DNA from: JAEULH01 sp963789785
GTDB lineage: Bacteria > Pseudomonadota > Alphaproteobacteria > Rhodospirillales > Defluviicoccaceae
NCBI GenBank assembly: GCA_963789785.1
Contig: CAWBNC010000011.1
Span: 124,001-188,000, forward strand
Reading direction: 5' to 3'
DNA: 64,000 bases
Shown here: piece after piece, positions 19,744 through 33,783 of the stretch
How the letters are laid out: every line of letters begins with the position of its first letter
Position numbering within the stretch: position 1 is the stretch's first letter
Notes under the pieces: generated by a model
Databases searched by the model: none
What the model was told of the DNA's origin: nothing
What the model saw: the letters and a program-made list of their open reading frames with translations, nothing else
Made by a program: the position numbers and the translations under genes

Positions 19744-21052
19744 TTGGCTGAGGGATCTGCGGATTTACAATCTATTTCCGACCCTCGTCGGGTCGGTCGA
19801 CGCCTGGACGAAGCAGCTCGACCGGATCGCCGGGATGGGCTTCGACTGGATCTTCCTCAATCCCATTCATCTTCCGGGCGGTTCCGGCAGCCTCTACGCG
19901 GTCAAGGACTATTACGCGCTCAACCCCGCCTTTCAGGGCAAGTCGAAGAAGTCGGCCGACAAGCTGATCGGCGGCTTTCTCAAGGAGGCCGAGAAGCGCG
20001 GTATCCGCGTGATGATGGATCTGGTCATCAACCACACCGGCAACGACTCCGTTCTCGCCGACGAGCACCCGGAATGGTTTGTCCGCGAGCCGGACGGCTC
20101 GCTGGCGGCGCCGTTCGCGCTCGATCCGGGCGGTTCGGGCGAAAAGACGGTCTGGGGCGATCTGGCCGAAATCGACTACAGCGAGCGGCCGGAGCGCCAG
20201 GAGATCATCGACTACTTCTGCCGCAGTCGTCCGCCACTACATGGAGCTCGGCTTCCGCGGCTTTCGCTGCGACGCCGCCTACAAGGTGCCGAACGCGGTC
20301 TGGCGGGCCATCATCGACGCCGGGCGCAAGATCGACGACGACGTGGTCTTTGCGTCGGAGAACCTCGGCTCGATGATGGAGCAGGTCCTGGAGCTGCGTG
20401 GCGCCGGCTTCGACTACCTGTTCAACAGCTCGAAATGGTGGGACTACCGCGCAGGAGTGGCTGCTCGAGCAGTACGAGATGTTCCGCTCGATCGCGCCCT
20501 CCGTCGCGTTTCCCGAAACCCACGACACCGAGCGGCTGGTCGCGGACCTTGTCGCCGAAGGCGTGACCGATGCCAGAGGCGCTGGAGTGGCGCTGCCGCC
20601 AGGCCTATCTGTTCGCGGCCGTCTTCTCCTCCGGAGTCATGATCCCGATCGGCTACGAGTACGGCTTTCGCAAGAAGCTGCACGTGGTCGAGACGCGCCC
20701 CGATGACTGGGAGGAGCCGACCTTCGATCGTCAGCGACTTCATCGGCGAGGTCAACCGGATGAAGGCGGCGACGCCGGTGTTGAACGAGGAGGGTCCGCA
20801 GAAGCGCATCTTCATGAGCGACGACCGCGTCGTCTGCCTGTTGCGCCGGCGGATGCGCGGGTCCGACTGGTCGGTGAGCTTTCTCAACAGCGATCACGAC
20901 GAACGCGGTGACCGCGCGCATCCAGAACCTGGACCGCGGACGTGACCAAAGGCCGCGAGATCACCCCCGGCAAGGGACAAGGGCGAAGTTCGCAGCCGGG
21001 CGACGAGATCGCGCTGGAGCCGGGCGAGGTCCGCGTCTTCGTCAGGGCCTGA
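19744..21052 (+). CDS. GH13 alpha-amylase-family enzyme of unknown specificity between glgM and glgE (about seven frameshifts)
   Basis: About 430 residues of a compact (beta/alpha)8 GH13 enzyme. It has LRIYNLFPTLVGSVDAW, IRVMMDLVINHTG, the nucleophile region GFRGFRCDAAYKVP, the acid/base region VVFASENLGSMM, and AFPETHDTERL with the third carboxylate. It ends LEPGEVRVFVRA at 21052. There is no signal peptide, so it is cytosolic. Frame breaks near 19745, 20220, 20447, 20567, 20728, 20910 and 20940 are consistent with one extra base each, the densest in the window. The start is uncertain; a TTG at 19744 follows AGGAGG. Being within the GlgE operon suggests it trims or transfers maltosyl or trehalosyl units, but the specificity cannot be read from sequence. 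Confidence 0.72.
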
Positions 21053-21231
21053 GGTGCTTCGGTCGGCAGGAACTGCCGCTGCGCAACGCTGTGGCCCCCA
21101 CCGCGCGACATGGCTTAGGTTGCCTCCGCGGCGGGGTGCCTCGGGCATCGGCCGATGGCAGGACCATCGCCGGTGCGGCGCGGCCGCACGCAAAGGACCA
21201 ATTGCACATCGGGATCAGGGCGGGGGACGCC

Positions 21232-23305
21232 ATGACAAGACAAACGCAGACGGGGCAACCCGAGACGAGGCACGCTGATACCGGATCAACGCAGATTGCC
21301 GGGTCCGTGGCCGCGGACCTGACATCGGGCCTCAGCAGCCGCCCGATCATCATCCAGAACGTCACCCCGAATGTCGACGACGGTCGCTACCCGATCAAGC
21401 GCGAGGTCGGCGACGTGCTCGATGTCCGCGCCGACATCTTTCGCGAGGGGCACGACAAGCTGGCCGCTGTTATCCTTTACCGTCGCCTCGACGAGAACGA
21501 CTGGCGCGAGGCGGCGATGAGCTGCATCAACTCCGGTCTCGACCTCTGGGTCGGCGGGGTCGAGCTCAACGAGAACGCCACCTGCGTCTATACCGTCGAA
21601 GCCTGGGTCGACTTCTACGAGTCCTGGGTCGACGAAGTTCGCAAGAAGCTCGACGCCGGCCAGAACGTCGCCGTCGAGCTGGTCGAAGGCGGCAACCTGC
21701 TGGCGGCCGCGACCCTGCGCGCGCGCGGCAGCGACTCGGACGCACTTGGCGCGGTCCTGAAGTCGGTCGAAGCCGGCGATGACGCGAGCAAGGCGGAGAT
21801 CCTGCTGGCACAGCGCACCCGCGATCTGGTCGCGCGCTACCCCGATCGCAGCGAGGCGGTGCGTTTCGACCGGGAGCTGAAGGTGATCGTCGACCGGGTC
21901 GGCGCCCGCTTCGCCGCCTGGTACGAGATGTTCCACCGCTCCCAGGGCACGGAACCGGGGAAAGCCGCGACCTTCGCCGACTGCGAGCGCCGTCTTCCCG
22001 AGATCCGGGAGATGGGCTTCGACGTCATCTACTTCGTTCCGATCCATCCCATCGGCCGGTCATTCCGCAAGGGGCCGAACAACACGCTTAACGCCGGCCC
22101 CGATGATCCGGGAAGCCCCTATGCCATCGGCGGTCCCGAGGGCGGGCACACGGCCATCAATCCCGAACTCGGCACGCTCGGCGATTTCCGCCGGTTTGTC
22201 CGCGCCTGCCATGCCCACGGGATGGAGGTCGCGCTCGACTTCGCCATCCAGTGTTCGCCGGATCATCCGTGGATCGAGGAGCACCCGGAGTGGTTCATCT
22301 TCCGCCCCGACGGCTCGATCAAGTACGCCGAGAACCCGCCGAAGAAGTACCAGGACATCGTCAACGTCAACTTCTACGGGCCGCACCAGCAGGCGCTGTG
22401 GCAGGAACTGCTTTCCGTCGTACTGTTCTGGGTCGACCAAGGGGTCAAGATCTTCCGCGTCGACAACCCGCACACCAAGCCGGTGCCGTTCTGGGAGTGG
22501 TTGACCCGGGAGGTCCGCGGCCGCGATCCGGAGGTGATCTTCCTCGCCGAGGCCTTCACCCGGCCGCCGATGCTGAAGATGATGGCCAAGGTCGGGTTCA
22601 ACCAGTCCTACACGTACTTCACCTGGCGCAACTTCAAGGGCGAGTTGATCGAGTACCTGACCGAGCTGACCCAGTCGCATGACAAGGAATACGTGCGCCC
22701 GAACTTCTTTACCAACACGCCCGACATCAACCCGCCGTTCCTGCAGACCGGCGGCCGGCCGGCCCACCAGATCCGCTTCATTCTCGCCTCGACCTTGTCG
22801 AGCGTGTACGGCATCTACAACGGCTTCGAGCTCTGCGAGGCGACGCCGATCCCGGGCAAGGAGGAGTACCTCAACTCGGAGAAGTACGATTACAAGGTCT
22901 GGGATTGGGACCGGCCCGGCAACATCAAGGACTTCATCACCCGGATCAACCGGATCCGCCAGGACAACCCCGCGCTCCACGAATTGGAGAACCTCCGCTT
23001 TTACCCTGCCGAGCGATGACAATATTCTTTTTTACGGTAAGATGACGGCCGATCGGAGCAATATGATCTTCATCGTCGTCAATCTCGATCCCTTCGACGT
23101 GCACGAAGCCGAGCTGTCATTTCCTGTCGCGGAGATGGGCCTCGCCGACGCCGACACGTACCAGGTCGTCGAGCTCTTGACCGGCGCCCGCCATCTGTGG
23201 CGCGGCGCCAGGCGCGTCGTCCGTCTCGACCCCCAGGTCAACCCGTGCGAGATCTACCGCGTCGGCGCCTGGGAGTCCGTCGATTACGCCTCACCGTGCA
23301 TGTAG
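21232..23305 (+). CDS. glgE: Alpha-1,4-glucan:maltose-1-phosphate maltosyltransferase
   Basis: About 690 residues. GlgE uses maltose-1-phosphate to lengthen alpha-1,4-glucan by two glucose units. Domains in order are an N-terminal beta-sandwich (RPIIIQNVTPNVDDGRYPIK), a helical insertion, and a GH13_3 barrel with GFDVIYFVPIHPIGRSFRKG. The nucleophile is D411 in IFRVDNPHTKPVPFWEW and the acid/base is E440 in FLAEAFTRPPMLKMM, both embedded in GlgE-specific signatures. One extra base near 23017 shifts the frame before the last ~95 residues (SDDNILFYGK onward); the span is one base over a multiple of three. ATG at 21232 preceded by GGGCGGGGGA. Upstream glgM and downstream treS fit one operon. Confidence 0.93.
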
Positions 23306-23323
23306 GGGGCCCGAGTCCAGCTT

Positions 23324-26600
<3,277 letters not shown>

Positions 26601-26651
26601 ACACCCGCATTGCCGGCGCGACAGCGCAACGAAGCCGAGGAGACCGCCGTC

Positions 26652-28870
26652 ATGGCTACGCAAAAAAAACTGGATAAGACAGCCGCAAGCATCGTTGCCG
26701 GAACCTGCGGCGACCCGTTTTCCTATCTCGGCATGCATGCCGGAAGTGGCGCATCTTGTCGTCCGCGCCTTCGTCCCCGAAGCCACGGCGGTCGTCGTTG
26801 TCGACGCGGCGACCGGCGGGCCAGTGGGAGACCTGTCGCGGGTCGACAAGGCCGGCCTGTTCGCCGGTCCGCTGAAGGGCCGGCGCGATCCGTTTGCCTA
26901 CCGCCTGCGTCTGACCACGCCGGCGGGCGAGCGGGAGGTCGACGACTCCTATCGCTTTCCGCCGCTGCTGGGCGAGATGGACGTCTACCTCATTGCCGAA
27001 GGCCGGCATCTGCGCCTGGACGACAAGCTCGGCTCGCGCCTGATGACGCTTGACGGCGTCGCCGGGGTCGGCTTCGCGGTCTGGGCGCCCAATGCCGCGC
27101 GGGTCAGCGTCGTCGGCGATTTCAACACCTGGGACGGTCGGCGGCACCCGATGCGCTTTCGCGCCGAATGCGGCGTCTGGGAGCTGTTCATCCCGGGCTT
27201 GGCCGAGGGCGAGCTCTACAAGTACGAGATCCTCGGCAAGGACGGCCGCCTCCAGGCCCTGAAGCAGGATCCGTTCGCGTTTTTCTGCGAGCAGTCGCCG
27301 GGGACGGCCGCCATCGTCTACGACCTCTCGCACTACGGCTGGGCCGACCAGACGTGGATGGGCCAGCGAGGCACATCCGTCGAGCGCAGCGCGCCGATGT
27401 CGATCTACGAAGTCCATCTCGGCTCCTGGCGGCGCAGCACCGAAACCGGCCGTCAGTACCTCACCTATCAGGAGCTGGCCGACCAGTTGATCCCGTACGT
27501 CGTCGATCTCGGTTTCACCCATATCGAGCTGCTGCCCGTAACCGAGCATCCGTTCGACGGCTCGTGGGGCTACCAGCCGCTCGGCCTGTTCGCGCCGACC
27601 AGCCGGTTCGGCCGGCCCGACGAGTTCCGCAACTTCGTCGATCGCTGTCACCAGGCCGGCATCGGTGTCATTCTCGACTGGGTGCCGGGGCACTTCCCGA
27701 CCGATGCCCAGGGGCTGGGATTATTCGACGGCACCCACCTGTACGAGCATTCCGATCCCCGCCGCGGCATGCACCAGGACTGGGGAACGAAAATCTACAA
27801 TTACGGCCGCTACGAGGTGGCCGATTACCTGCTCAACAACGCCCTGTTCTGGCTCGACGAATACCACCTCGACGGCCTGCGGGTCGACGCGGTCGCCTCG
27901 ATGCTTTACCTCGACTACAGCCGGAAAGAGGGCGAGTGGATTCCGAACGAATACGGCGGCAACGAGAATCTTGAAGCCATCGCCTTTCTTCGGCGGATGA
28001 ACGAGACGCTGTACGAGAGGTTTCCGGAGTCCACAACCATTGCCGAGGAGTTCGACCTCGTGGCCGATGGTCTCGCGGCCGACCTACCTCGGCGGTCTCG
28101 GCTTCGGCTACAAGTGGAACATGGGCTGGATGCACGACACCCTCGGCTACATCAGCCTGGATCCGGTCTTCCGCAAATATCAGCACGACCGGCTGACCTT
28201 TGGCCTGATGTACGCGTTCAGCGAAAACTTCGTCCTGCCGCTCTCCCACGACGAGGTCGTGCATGGCAAGGGCTCGCTGATCGGCAAGATGCCGGGCGAC
28301 CGCTGGCAGAAGTTCGCCAACCTGCGCGCCTACTACGGCTTCATGTTTACCCATCCCGGCAAGAAGCTGCTGTTCATGGGCGGCGAATTTGCCCAGGAGC
28401 GCGAGTGGAGCCACGACCGCGGCCTCGACTGGCACCTGCTCGCCGATCCGCTGCACGAAGGCGTCTCGCGTCTGGTACGCGACCTCAACCGGCTCTACCG
28501 CGAGACCGACGCGCTGCACACCTGCGACTGCGGGTCCGCCGGCTTCGAGTGGATCGACACGACCGACTGGCAGCAGAGCGTCATCAGCTACCTGCGGCGC
28601 GGCAGCGATCCCGACGACATCGCGGTTGTCGTCTGCAACTTCACGCCGGTGGTCCGTCAGGCCTACCAGGTCGGTGTGCCCTACGGCGGCGTCTATGTGG
28701 AGCGGCTGAACACCGACGCTGAATTCTACGGCGGCAGCAATGTCGGCAACGCCGGGGAAGTTGCGAGCCAGACCTTCGGCTGGAACGGCAGGCCCCATTC
28801 GCTTCTTCTGACCCTGCCGCCGCTTGCCACCGTGGTGCTGACGCCCCGCCGCGAAACTGTTACGCTTTGA
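26652..28870 (+). CDS. glgB: 1,4-alpha-glucan branching enzyme, copy 1 (two frameshifts)
   Basis: About 738 residues with an N-terminal CBM48-like pair of domains (VGFAVWAPNAARVSVVGDFN), then a GH13 barrel: ILDWVPGHFPTD, GLRVDAVASMLYLDYSRKEG (nucleophile Asp), TIAEE followed after the break by the SWPMVSRPTYLGG-type segment (acid/base Glu), and LSHDEVVHGKGSL. It introduces alpha-1,6 branches in the glucan made by GlgE/GlgM. Extra bases near 26737 (after GCAT) and 28052 (in GAGTTCGACC) split it into three frames. It ends the plus-strand GlgE operon. A second, distinct glgB lies at 49823-52121. Confidence 0.92.
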
Positions 28871-28900
28871 CGGCAGCAGCGGCCGACGGAGATCTGGACA

Positions 28901-29302
28901 ATGCGAAGACCGGTCATTTCACTGCTGGCGGCTCTGTCCCTTGGAACCGTCGCCGCAGGCGCGGCGCTGGCTGCGTCGGAGGCGGATATCGAGCAGGCGC
29001 TGCACCTGAACACGACGCGCGATCTCTACACGATCTGCTCGGTCCAGCCTGGACAGCCGCTGTACGAACGCTCGGTCGCGTTCTGCATCGGCTACGCGAC
29101 AGGAGTCATGCAGTACCACGCCGCGGTCGCCAAGGGCCCGAGCATGCGGCCGCTGGTGTGCCCGGGCCGGGAGCTGGCGCGCTTCGAGGTGGTCAAGCAG
29201 TTCCTCGACTGGGCGCCGTCTCACCCGGAGTACATGAACGCGCCGCCGGTCGAGGGTCTGGCGCGCTCGGCGGTGGCCAAATGGCCCTGCCCGAAGCCGT
29301 AA
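28901..29302 (+). CDS. Small exported Rap1a/Tai-like protein
   Basis: 133 residues with a signal peptide (MRRPVISLLAALSLGTVAAG, then AALA). The mature protein has four Cys in a spacing like the Rap1a/Tai immunity fold: DLYTICSV, SVAFCIGYATGVMQY, RPLVCPGRE and KWPCPKP. In type VI secretion, Rap1a/Tai proteins neutralise periplasmic amidase toxins, but many family members are stand-alone and have no known partner. No toxin gene or T6SS component is visible here. It follows glgB by 30 bp and may be read through from that operon. The family call rests on the Cys pattern only. Confidence 0.6.
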   Translation: MRRPVISLLAALSLGTVAAGAALAASEADIEQALHLNTTRDLYTICSVQPGQPLYERSVAFCIGYATGVMQYHAAVAKGPSMRPLVCPGRELARFEVVKQFLDWAPSHPEYMNAPPVEGLARSAVAKWPCPKP

Positions 29303-29342
29303 GCCCGGTGCCGGACGCGATCTCGTGAGAAAGGACATTGGG

Positions 29343-29588
29343 ATGCAAAAGCTGAAAATGACGGCCATGGCCGCGGTGGTGGCGATCGGTGCGGCGGCGG
29401 CCGTTTCCGGCTGCTCGCCCTCGGCACGGTCCGGCGCGACGTATGGCGCGGTCGGCGGCGCGGCCGGCGGGGCGGTGGTCAATCTTCTCACCGGCGGCAA
29501 CGTCATTGGCGGCGCGGCGGTGGGTGCGGCGGCATCGGCGGCCGCCGGCGCGGCCACCGGCTACGTCTACGACCAGCAGCGGAAGTAG
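29343..29588 (+). CDS. Glycine-zipper lipoprotein
   Basis: 81 residues. The start at 29343 follows GAAAGGA. A lipoprotein signal ends in the lipobox VSGC, then a Gly/Ala zipper (TYGAVGGAAGGAVVNLLTGG and AAVGAAASAAAGAATGY) and a short charged end YDQQRK. Small outer-membrane glycine-zipper lipoproteins of this type are widespread and stress-inducible, with structural roles that are poorly defined. It lies 40 bp after the Rap1a-like gene. Intact. Confidence 0.75.
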   Translation: MQKLKMTAMAAVVAIGAAAAVSGCSPSARSGATYGAVGGAAGGAVVNLLTGGNVIGGAAVGAAASAAAGAATGYVYDQQRK

Positions 29589-29624
29589 GGCGGCGCGGGT
29601 AACGGCCATGAGCGGCGGCTTCGC

Positions 29625-32600
29625 TCAATGACGAAGCCTATCCCTAATCTTCGCTCTGGAATCCTGCCTGTTGGCGTCGTGGTCGTAAGCCGCGGCAATA
29701 TCCTCAAGAGTACCCCCGATAAATGGGTAGTCGAAATGCAGGCACTTCGCCCAGGCGCGATATTTCCCGGCAAGCTCACGCTCTCCATCGCCGCCTTCGC
29801 CGCTGAAAACGCCGCGCGAGTTATAAACGCCAGTAAGGAAACCATTGCCTAGTTCTGGGGAGGCTATCCCTTCCATCGCCTCGCAGACCGCCTCAGCAGG
29901 CCATATCCCGTTTTCACCCTCGGGCGACTTGGCGAGCAGCTGGCCAAGACAGAAATCACCCATCGCGGTGCGGTCGTGCGTGCGGCACAGGCGCCGAACC
30001 TCGGCGAGCCACGCCGCGAGCGCCGTCGCGTCAATCATTCCCTTTTCGCCCGTGCCGGGAATTTTACTAATCCGTCTGAGAAGGCTGTGGGCTGCCGACG
30101 CGACTGCCGCCAGCTGCTCGGGATTTTCGATCTTCCATTCCGGCGGGTCCTCTCCCCCATCGCATCTCTTGTAAGCAAGCGCCACCGCCTGGACGAAGAC
30201 CGCCGGCGATTGCGCGATCTGGCGTTCGAGGTTCGGGATTCCGTGTTCACTGCGATCGAGGGCGTTGATGAACAAGAACTCCAGCTGGGCCATTTCATCA
30301 CGGGTGACCCCGGCGCGGCATTCAAGTGAATCCAGCCCCCTGGAAATATAGTAGCCATCGAGCTCGAAATGATCTGCCGGTTCGGCACTAACCGTGGCGA
30401 CGTCGCGCAGCAGCCGCTTCAGGCGAGACGTCTCGATATCATCTAAATCCATGTGCACAGCGCAGAAAGCTGCGCGCGGTCTCTGGACTTCAAGAAGGCG
30501 GTCGATGAGTTCGGTCAGCTCGGCAGGCGTGAGCCGCTTCAGCATCGGGGGCACGTCCTTCCAGTATCCGGCGCGGATGTCTTCGCCGTAATCATCCAGA
30601 AGACGCCAGGTGGATGCCTCGAACGGCGCGCAGACGAATAGCCTCGTACGCTCGTCGGTAGGCAGCCTGTCGGCCGCGGCCTGCAACACCTGTGCGCGCG
30701 TGTCGTTCTCGATCCCCAGAATGAAGCACCGCAGGCACCATTCGGCTTTGCTCCGGAGGTCTCCATCTAGGGAAAGGCAGCACCGGATAAAATCGACTCG
30801 TGACTCAACACCGGTAGCGCACAACGCCGCGTAACGACCGACCGTGTTGGCGTCGCCGCTGCCAGAAAGCAATTCCCTAACACCCTCGAAACCGCGCCCA
30901 GTCCATATCTCGATCAGCGCTTCGCGTCGCAGCCTGTCGATCCGCTCGTCACGCTTCTGAGGGTCAAATTCCTCGTCTTCGAGCTCGTCAGCGAATTCCT
31001 CCCCCCACTGATCGGCGAACAACCAGCCGTTTCGGATGACCGGATCATTTGGCCGGAGGTTGTCATAGGCCTCGCGGGCACGGTCGCGGGTCGCTTCGCA
31101 AAGCTTCCGGTGGCGGCTGCGCCGTGTGAAGGCGAACCGCCGGATGCGCTCGCGCAGCGCGGCCATGGCGGCTTCGTCGCCTTTCTGTGACCATTCATCG
31201 ATCAGGTCCCAAACCTTGATTTGATCTTCCTCAGGCATGCCCTGCAGGGACTCGACGAGTTCGCCAAGAGTTGCTTCGTCGTGGGACGGCCAGGCGATCA
31301 GCAAGTCGAGCGCCTTGCGACAGAACTCGACCGGCCTCCTTGCGCGTGACGGCCTGCCCGGCCCCGGAGGCGTCACTGCGCCAGCGGGGCCTGTAACTGT
31401 AGCAGCCGGTCTGGGGACCAGGCTTGATTTGCTCGATGCAGATCTTCCAGCTGACATCTGGGAAACGCTTGGTGAGCATCTCCAGCGCCTTGCCTCTCTG
31501 CTGTACCGATGCCGCCGTTTGTGGCATCCATGACCTGAAGATGGCCTGAAGGCTGGCGTCCGGTTTGTTCGCCCAGTTGTCGTTGATTTTCGGTCGGGAG
31601 AGCTGCGCCAGGATCACCGACACGCGCGGGAGGTTATGCGGTTTCCAGGCAAGGCATTCCAGCGCCCAGAGAAGACCCGTACGTGACGGTGATGCCCACA
31701 ACGAGCTGCTGCCGACCGGCTTGAGAAGGCCGAAGACGACGGGGTCGTTGCACCGCAGATCCTCTTCGACAATCTTGAGGAACTCATCGGGCGCGGCTTC
31801 TGCGTAGTTCGCCAGGGCATGGTCGTGGGAAAGCAGCTTCTCAAACGTCAGTGGCGTTAGAAGTTCGCGGATCAAAACTGTGACCCGGCTTGCGACATCG
31901 ATGCCGAGGCGGTCCTGGAACAGATTGTTTCCGTGGATCGACAGTATGACGAGCGTCTCGCCGATACCCTCGCGCAACGCGCCGGAGTGGTTGCGCTTCT
32001 TGCCGTAAAGCTCCGCGGCCCATCTGTCCCCTTCCGGCAATTCGAGTGCCGGGTCGGACTCAGAAAGAGCGCCCTTTGCCAGCATCGAAGAACCGATCGA
32101 GGTCCGCCGGCGTGACCATCCAAGCAATCGCAAACAGGGCGTCGATCTTCGAAGCGACACTTTGGCAACCTCCGGCAGACCACACCGGGCTGTCATCCAA
32201 CTGAAGCAGGCATGCGACATCGTATTCGATCGCCTCGTACTTTCGATCCGCTAGATACGAGACCTTCTTGCGATCCGCGTCTGGCTCGGCGTACCACGCG
32301 CCGATTAGAGCCATGGGCACAAGGGCTTTTGCTTTCTTATCATCGCCGGCCCAAGCCGGTTTTCTGATGGCATCATTCATCGAGAGGCGACGGCGCAGGA
32401 TTGTCGGCGAACGCCCCGACTCCCTTGCGAGCCGTTCGACGTCGCTTTCTTCGTTTCCCATGGCTGGTGAGCGCCTTCTCGAAGGCGCCATAGTCGAGCA
32501 GGTCAAGCGCGATATCGGCTTTCGCATCGATCGCGTTACGTGGATGGAAAACGATGCAATGCAGCCGGCGATGAGCGCCGGCCAGTTCACGTTCAGCGTC

Positions 32601-33414
32601 TGCGGAGTGGACGATTGGGATAAACGGTACAGAAGACGCAACGAGCGTCCTGAGCGTAGCCGACGAGGTGAAAACTGCGGCAAAGTCTTTGAATTGCTGG
32701 AACTCTGGGTTGTCGAACAGGCAGGCGGAGAAAAGCGAGGGCCTCGTCACGCGAATCAGCCGCGACAACGAACGGCCTCTCGCTCGGTTTGTCGAGCCAT
32801 GCCTTGAACGTATCGCGGTATGCTGCGATAGACGGCGCGAAGATTTCGGGCGTTAGGCGAGGCTCGCTGGCATTCGCCCAGCGGCGCCACGCCTCATCAA
32901 GCGTCTCGTAGCCGCTGATCGGCAGGGAGATTTGTTCGGCGAGCCAGATCTGCGCCGGCACCGATTGCTCCAGCCATTGCTCAAGATCGCTCGCATCGAA
33001 AGCCCGAACAGCGTTCCAGTCGCCAGCCTCGTTCTTCCGCTTCTCCCATGCGGTCTTGCCGGGCCAGTTGCGCGGAGTCACGAACACAAAGGTGCTGTTT
33101 GTCCGTTCGGCAGGGGCAACGGAGGTCAACCGCGCAGCGTAGTCTTGTTCCGCCTTGCTTCCCGGCTTCTGATCGGTACCGAACTCCCAATATGACTTTC
33201 CTTCGGGAATCCAGGGCGTGGCGGTGCCCGCTTCGACGAAGCCGTCGTTACCTTTGCGCTGCGCGTTATCGTAGCCGGGAAAGTCGACTCGGCGGAGGCC
33301 GTTGCCCGTCGAGTGCACCAGCTTTCGCAAAAAGACCGGAAGGTGGGTGCGGGCGTCGATCTGGCTGTCTGCCCAGTCCTCGATCTGCCTTGCTTTGATG
33401 GTAAGGAAACTCAT
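29625..33414 (-). CDS. Large orphan protein (~1262 aa): nuclease-like N-terminus, degenerate NTPase-like centre, helical-repeat C-terminus; candidate defence protein
   Basis: Start MSFLTIKARQIEDWADSQI at 33414. The first ~150 residues hold a conserved block with an Asp (GNDGFVEAG), SYWEFGTDQ and a downstream Lys (SKAEQDYAARL), then STFVFVTPRNWPGKTAWEKR and AVRAFDASDLEQWLEQ. That is compatible with a restriction-nuclease-like fold. Residues ~175-400 resemble a STAND NTPase, but the P-loop position reads ERPFVVAADSRDEALAFL without GKS/T. The remaining ~850 residues are predicted helical repeats rich in Leu, Trp and Arg. Four frame breaks near 32729, 32460, 32085 and 31340 are all single extra bases, and 3790 nt fits four insertions. 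It is visibly more A+T-rich than its neighbours, with no partner gene, suggesting transfer. Function not known; defence is inference. Confidence 0.55.
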
Positions 33415-33783
33415 TGTTTCAATCACCCATATGTTGCCGCGGCTATCATGTCCATGGCTTCTGCCAGACCGCCGTCTCTGGGGATAGGGCGGATCCCGCT
33501 TAGAAAGTCCTTAGAAAGGCGATCTGCCGATACAAAGATGTTTGGCGGTTCCGTAGTAGGTCAAGTCCGATGCTGTGCGGTTGGGCAGCTTTTTGCACTG
33601 AGAAAGATTTAGATTTGCGTGAAAATATACGTAAGGCTATCTGATCAGAACAGTGGTACTTTATAAGCAAATCAATATTTTGCGTCTTGGCAGGGGAGGC
33701 GGTACTTCTACTGTTCGCTAAACCGCGACCGGGTGGCTTGTCGGCCCGATCAGCGGCGTGCTTGAACAGGTGGAGGCCTCCCC
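33415..33783. promoter_or_regulatory. A+T-rich divergent intergenic region between the orphan protein and the RTX gene
   Basis: These 369 bases contain no supported gene. The segment 33600-33680 is unusually A+T-rich for this DNA (tataagcaaatcaatatttt). It probably carries divergent promoters for the minus-strand orphan gene and the RTX gene, but I cannot assign clean -35/-10 pairs. GGAGGC just before 33784 is the likely ribosome-binding site of the RTX gene. Confidence 0.4.

Noticed and set aside
20220..20940. Programmed ribosomal frameshifting in the GH13 gene
   Set aside because: Seven breaks without slippery heptamers or downstream pseudoknots, and the same one-base pattern elsewhere, fit sequencing error better.
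29625..33414. Splitting the large orphan locus into four or five separate small genes
   Set aside because: The pieces run in one direction with each next frame starting where the previous similarity ends. Each switch is explained by one extra base and the sum matches the span.
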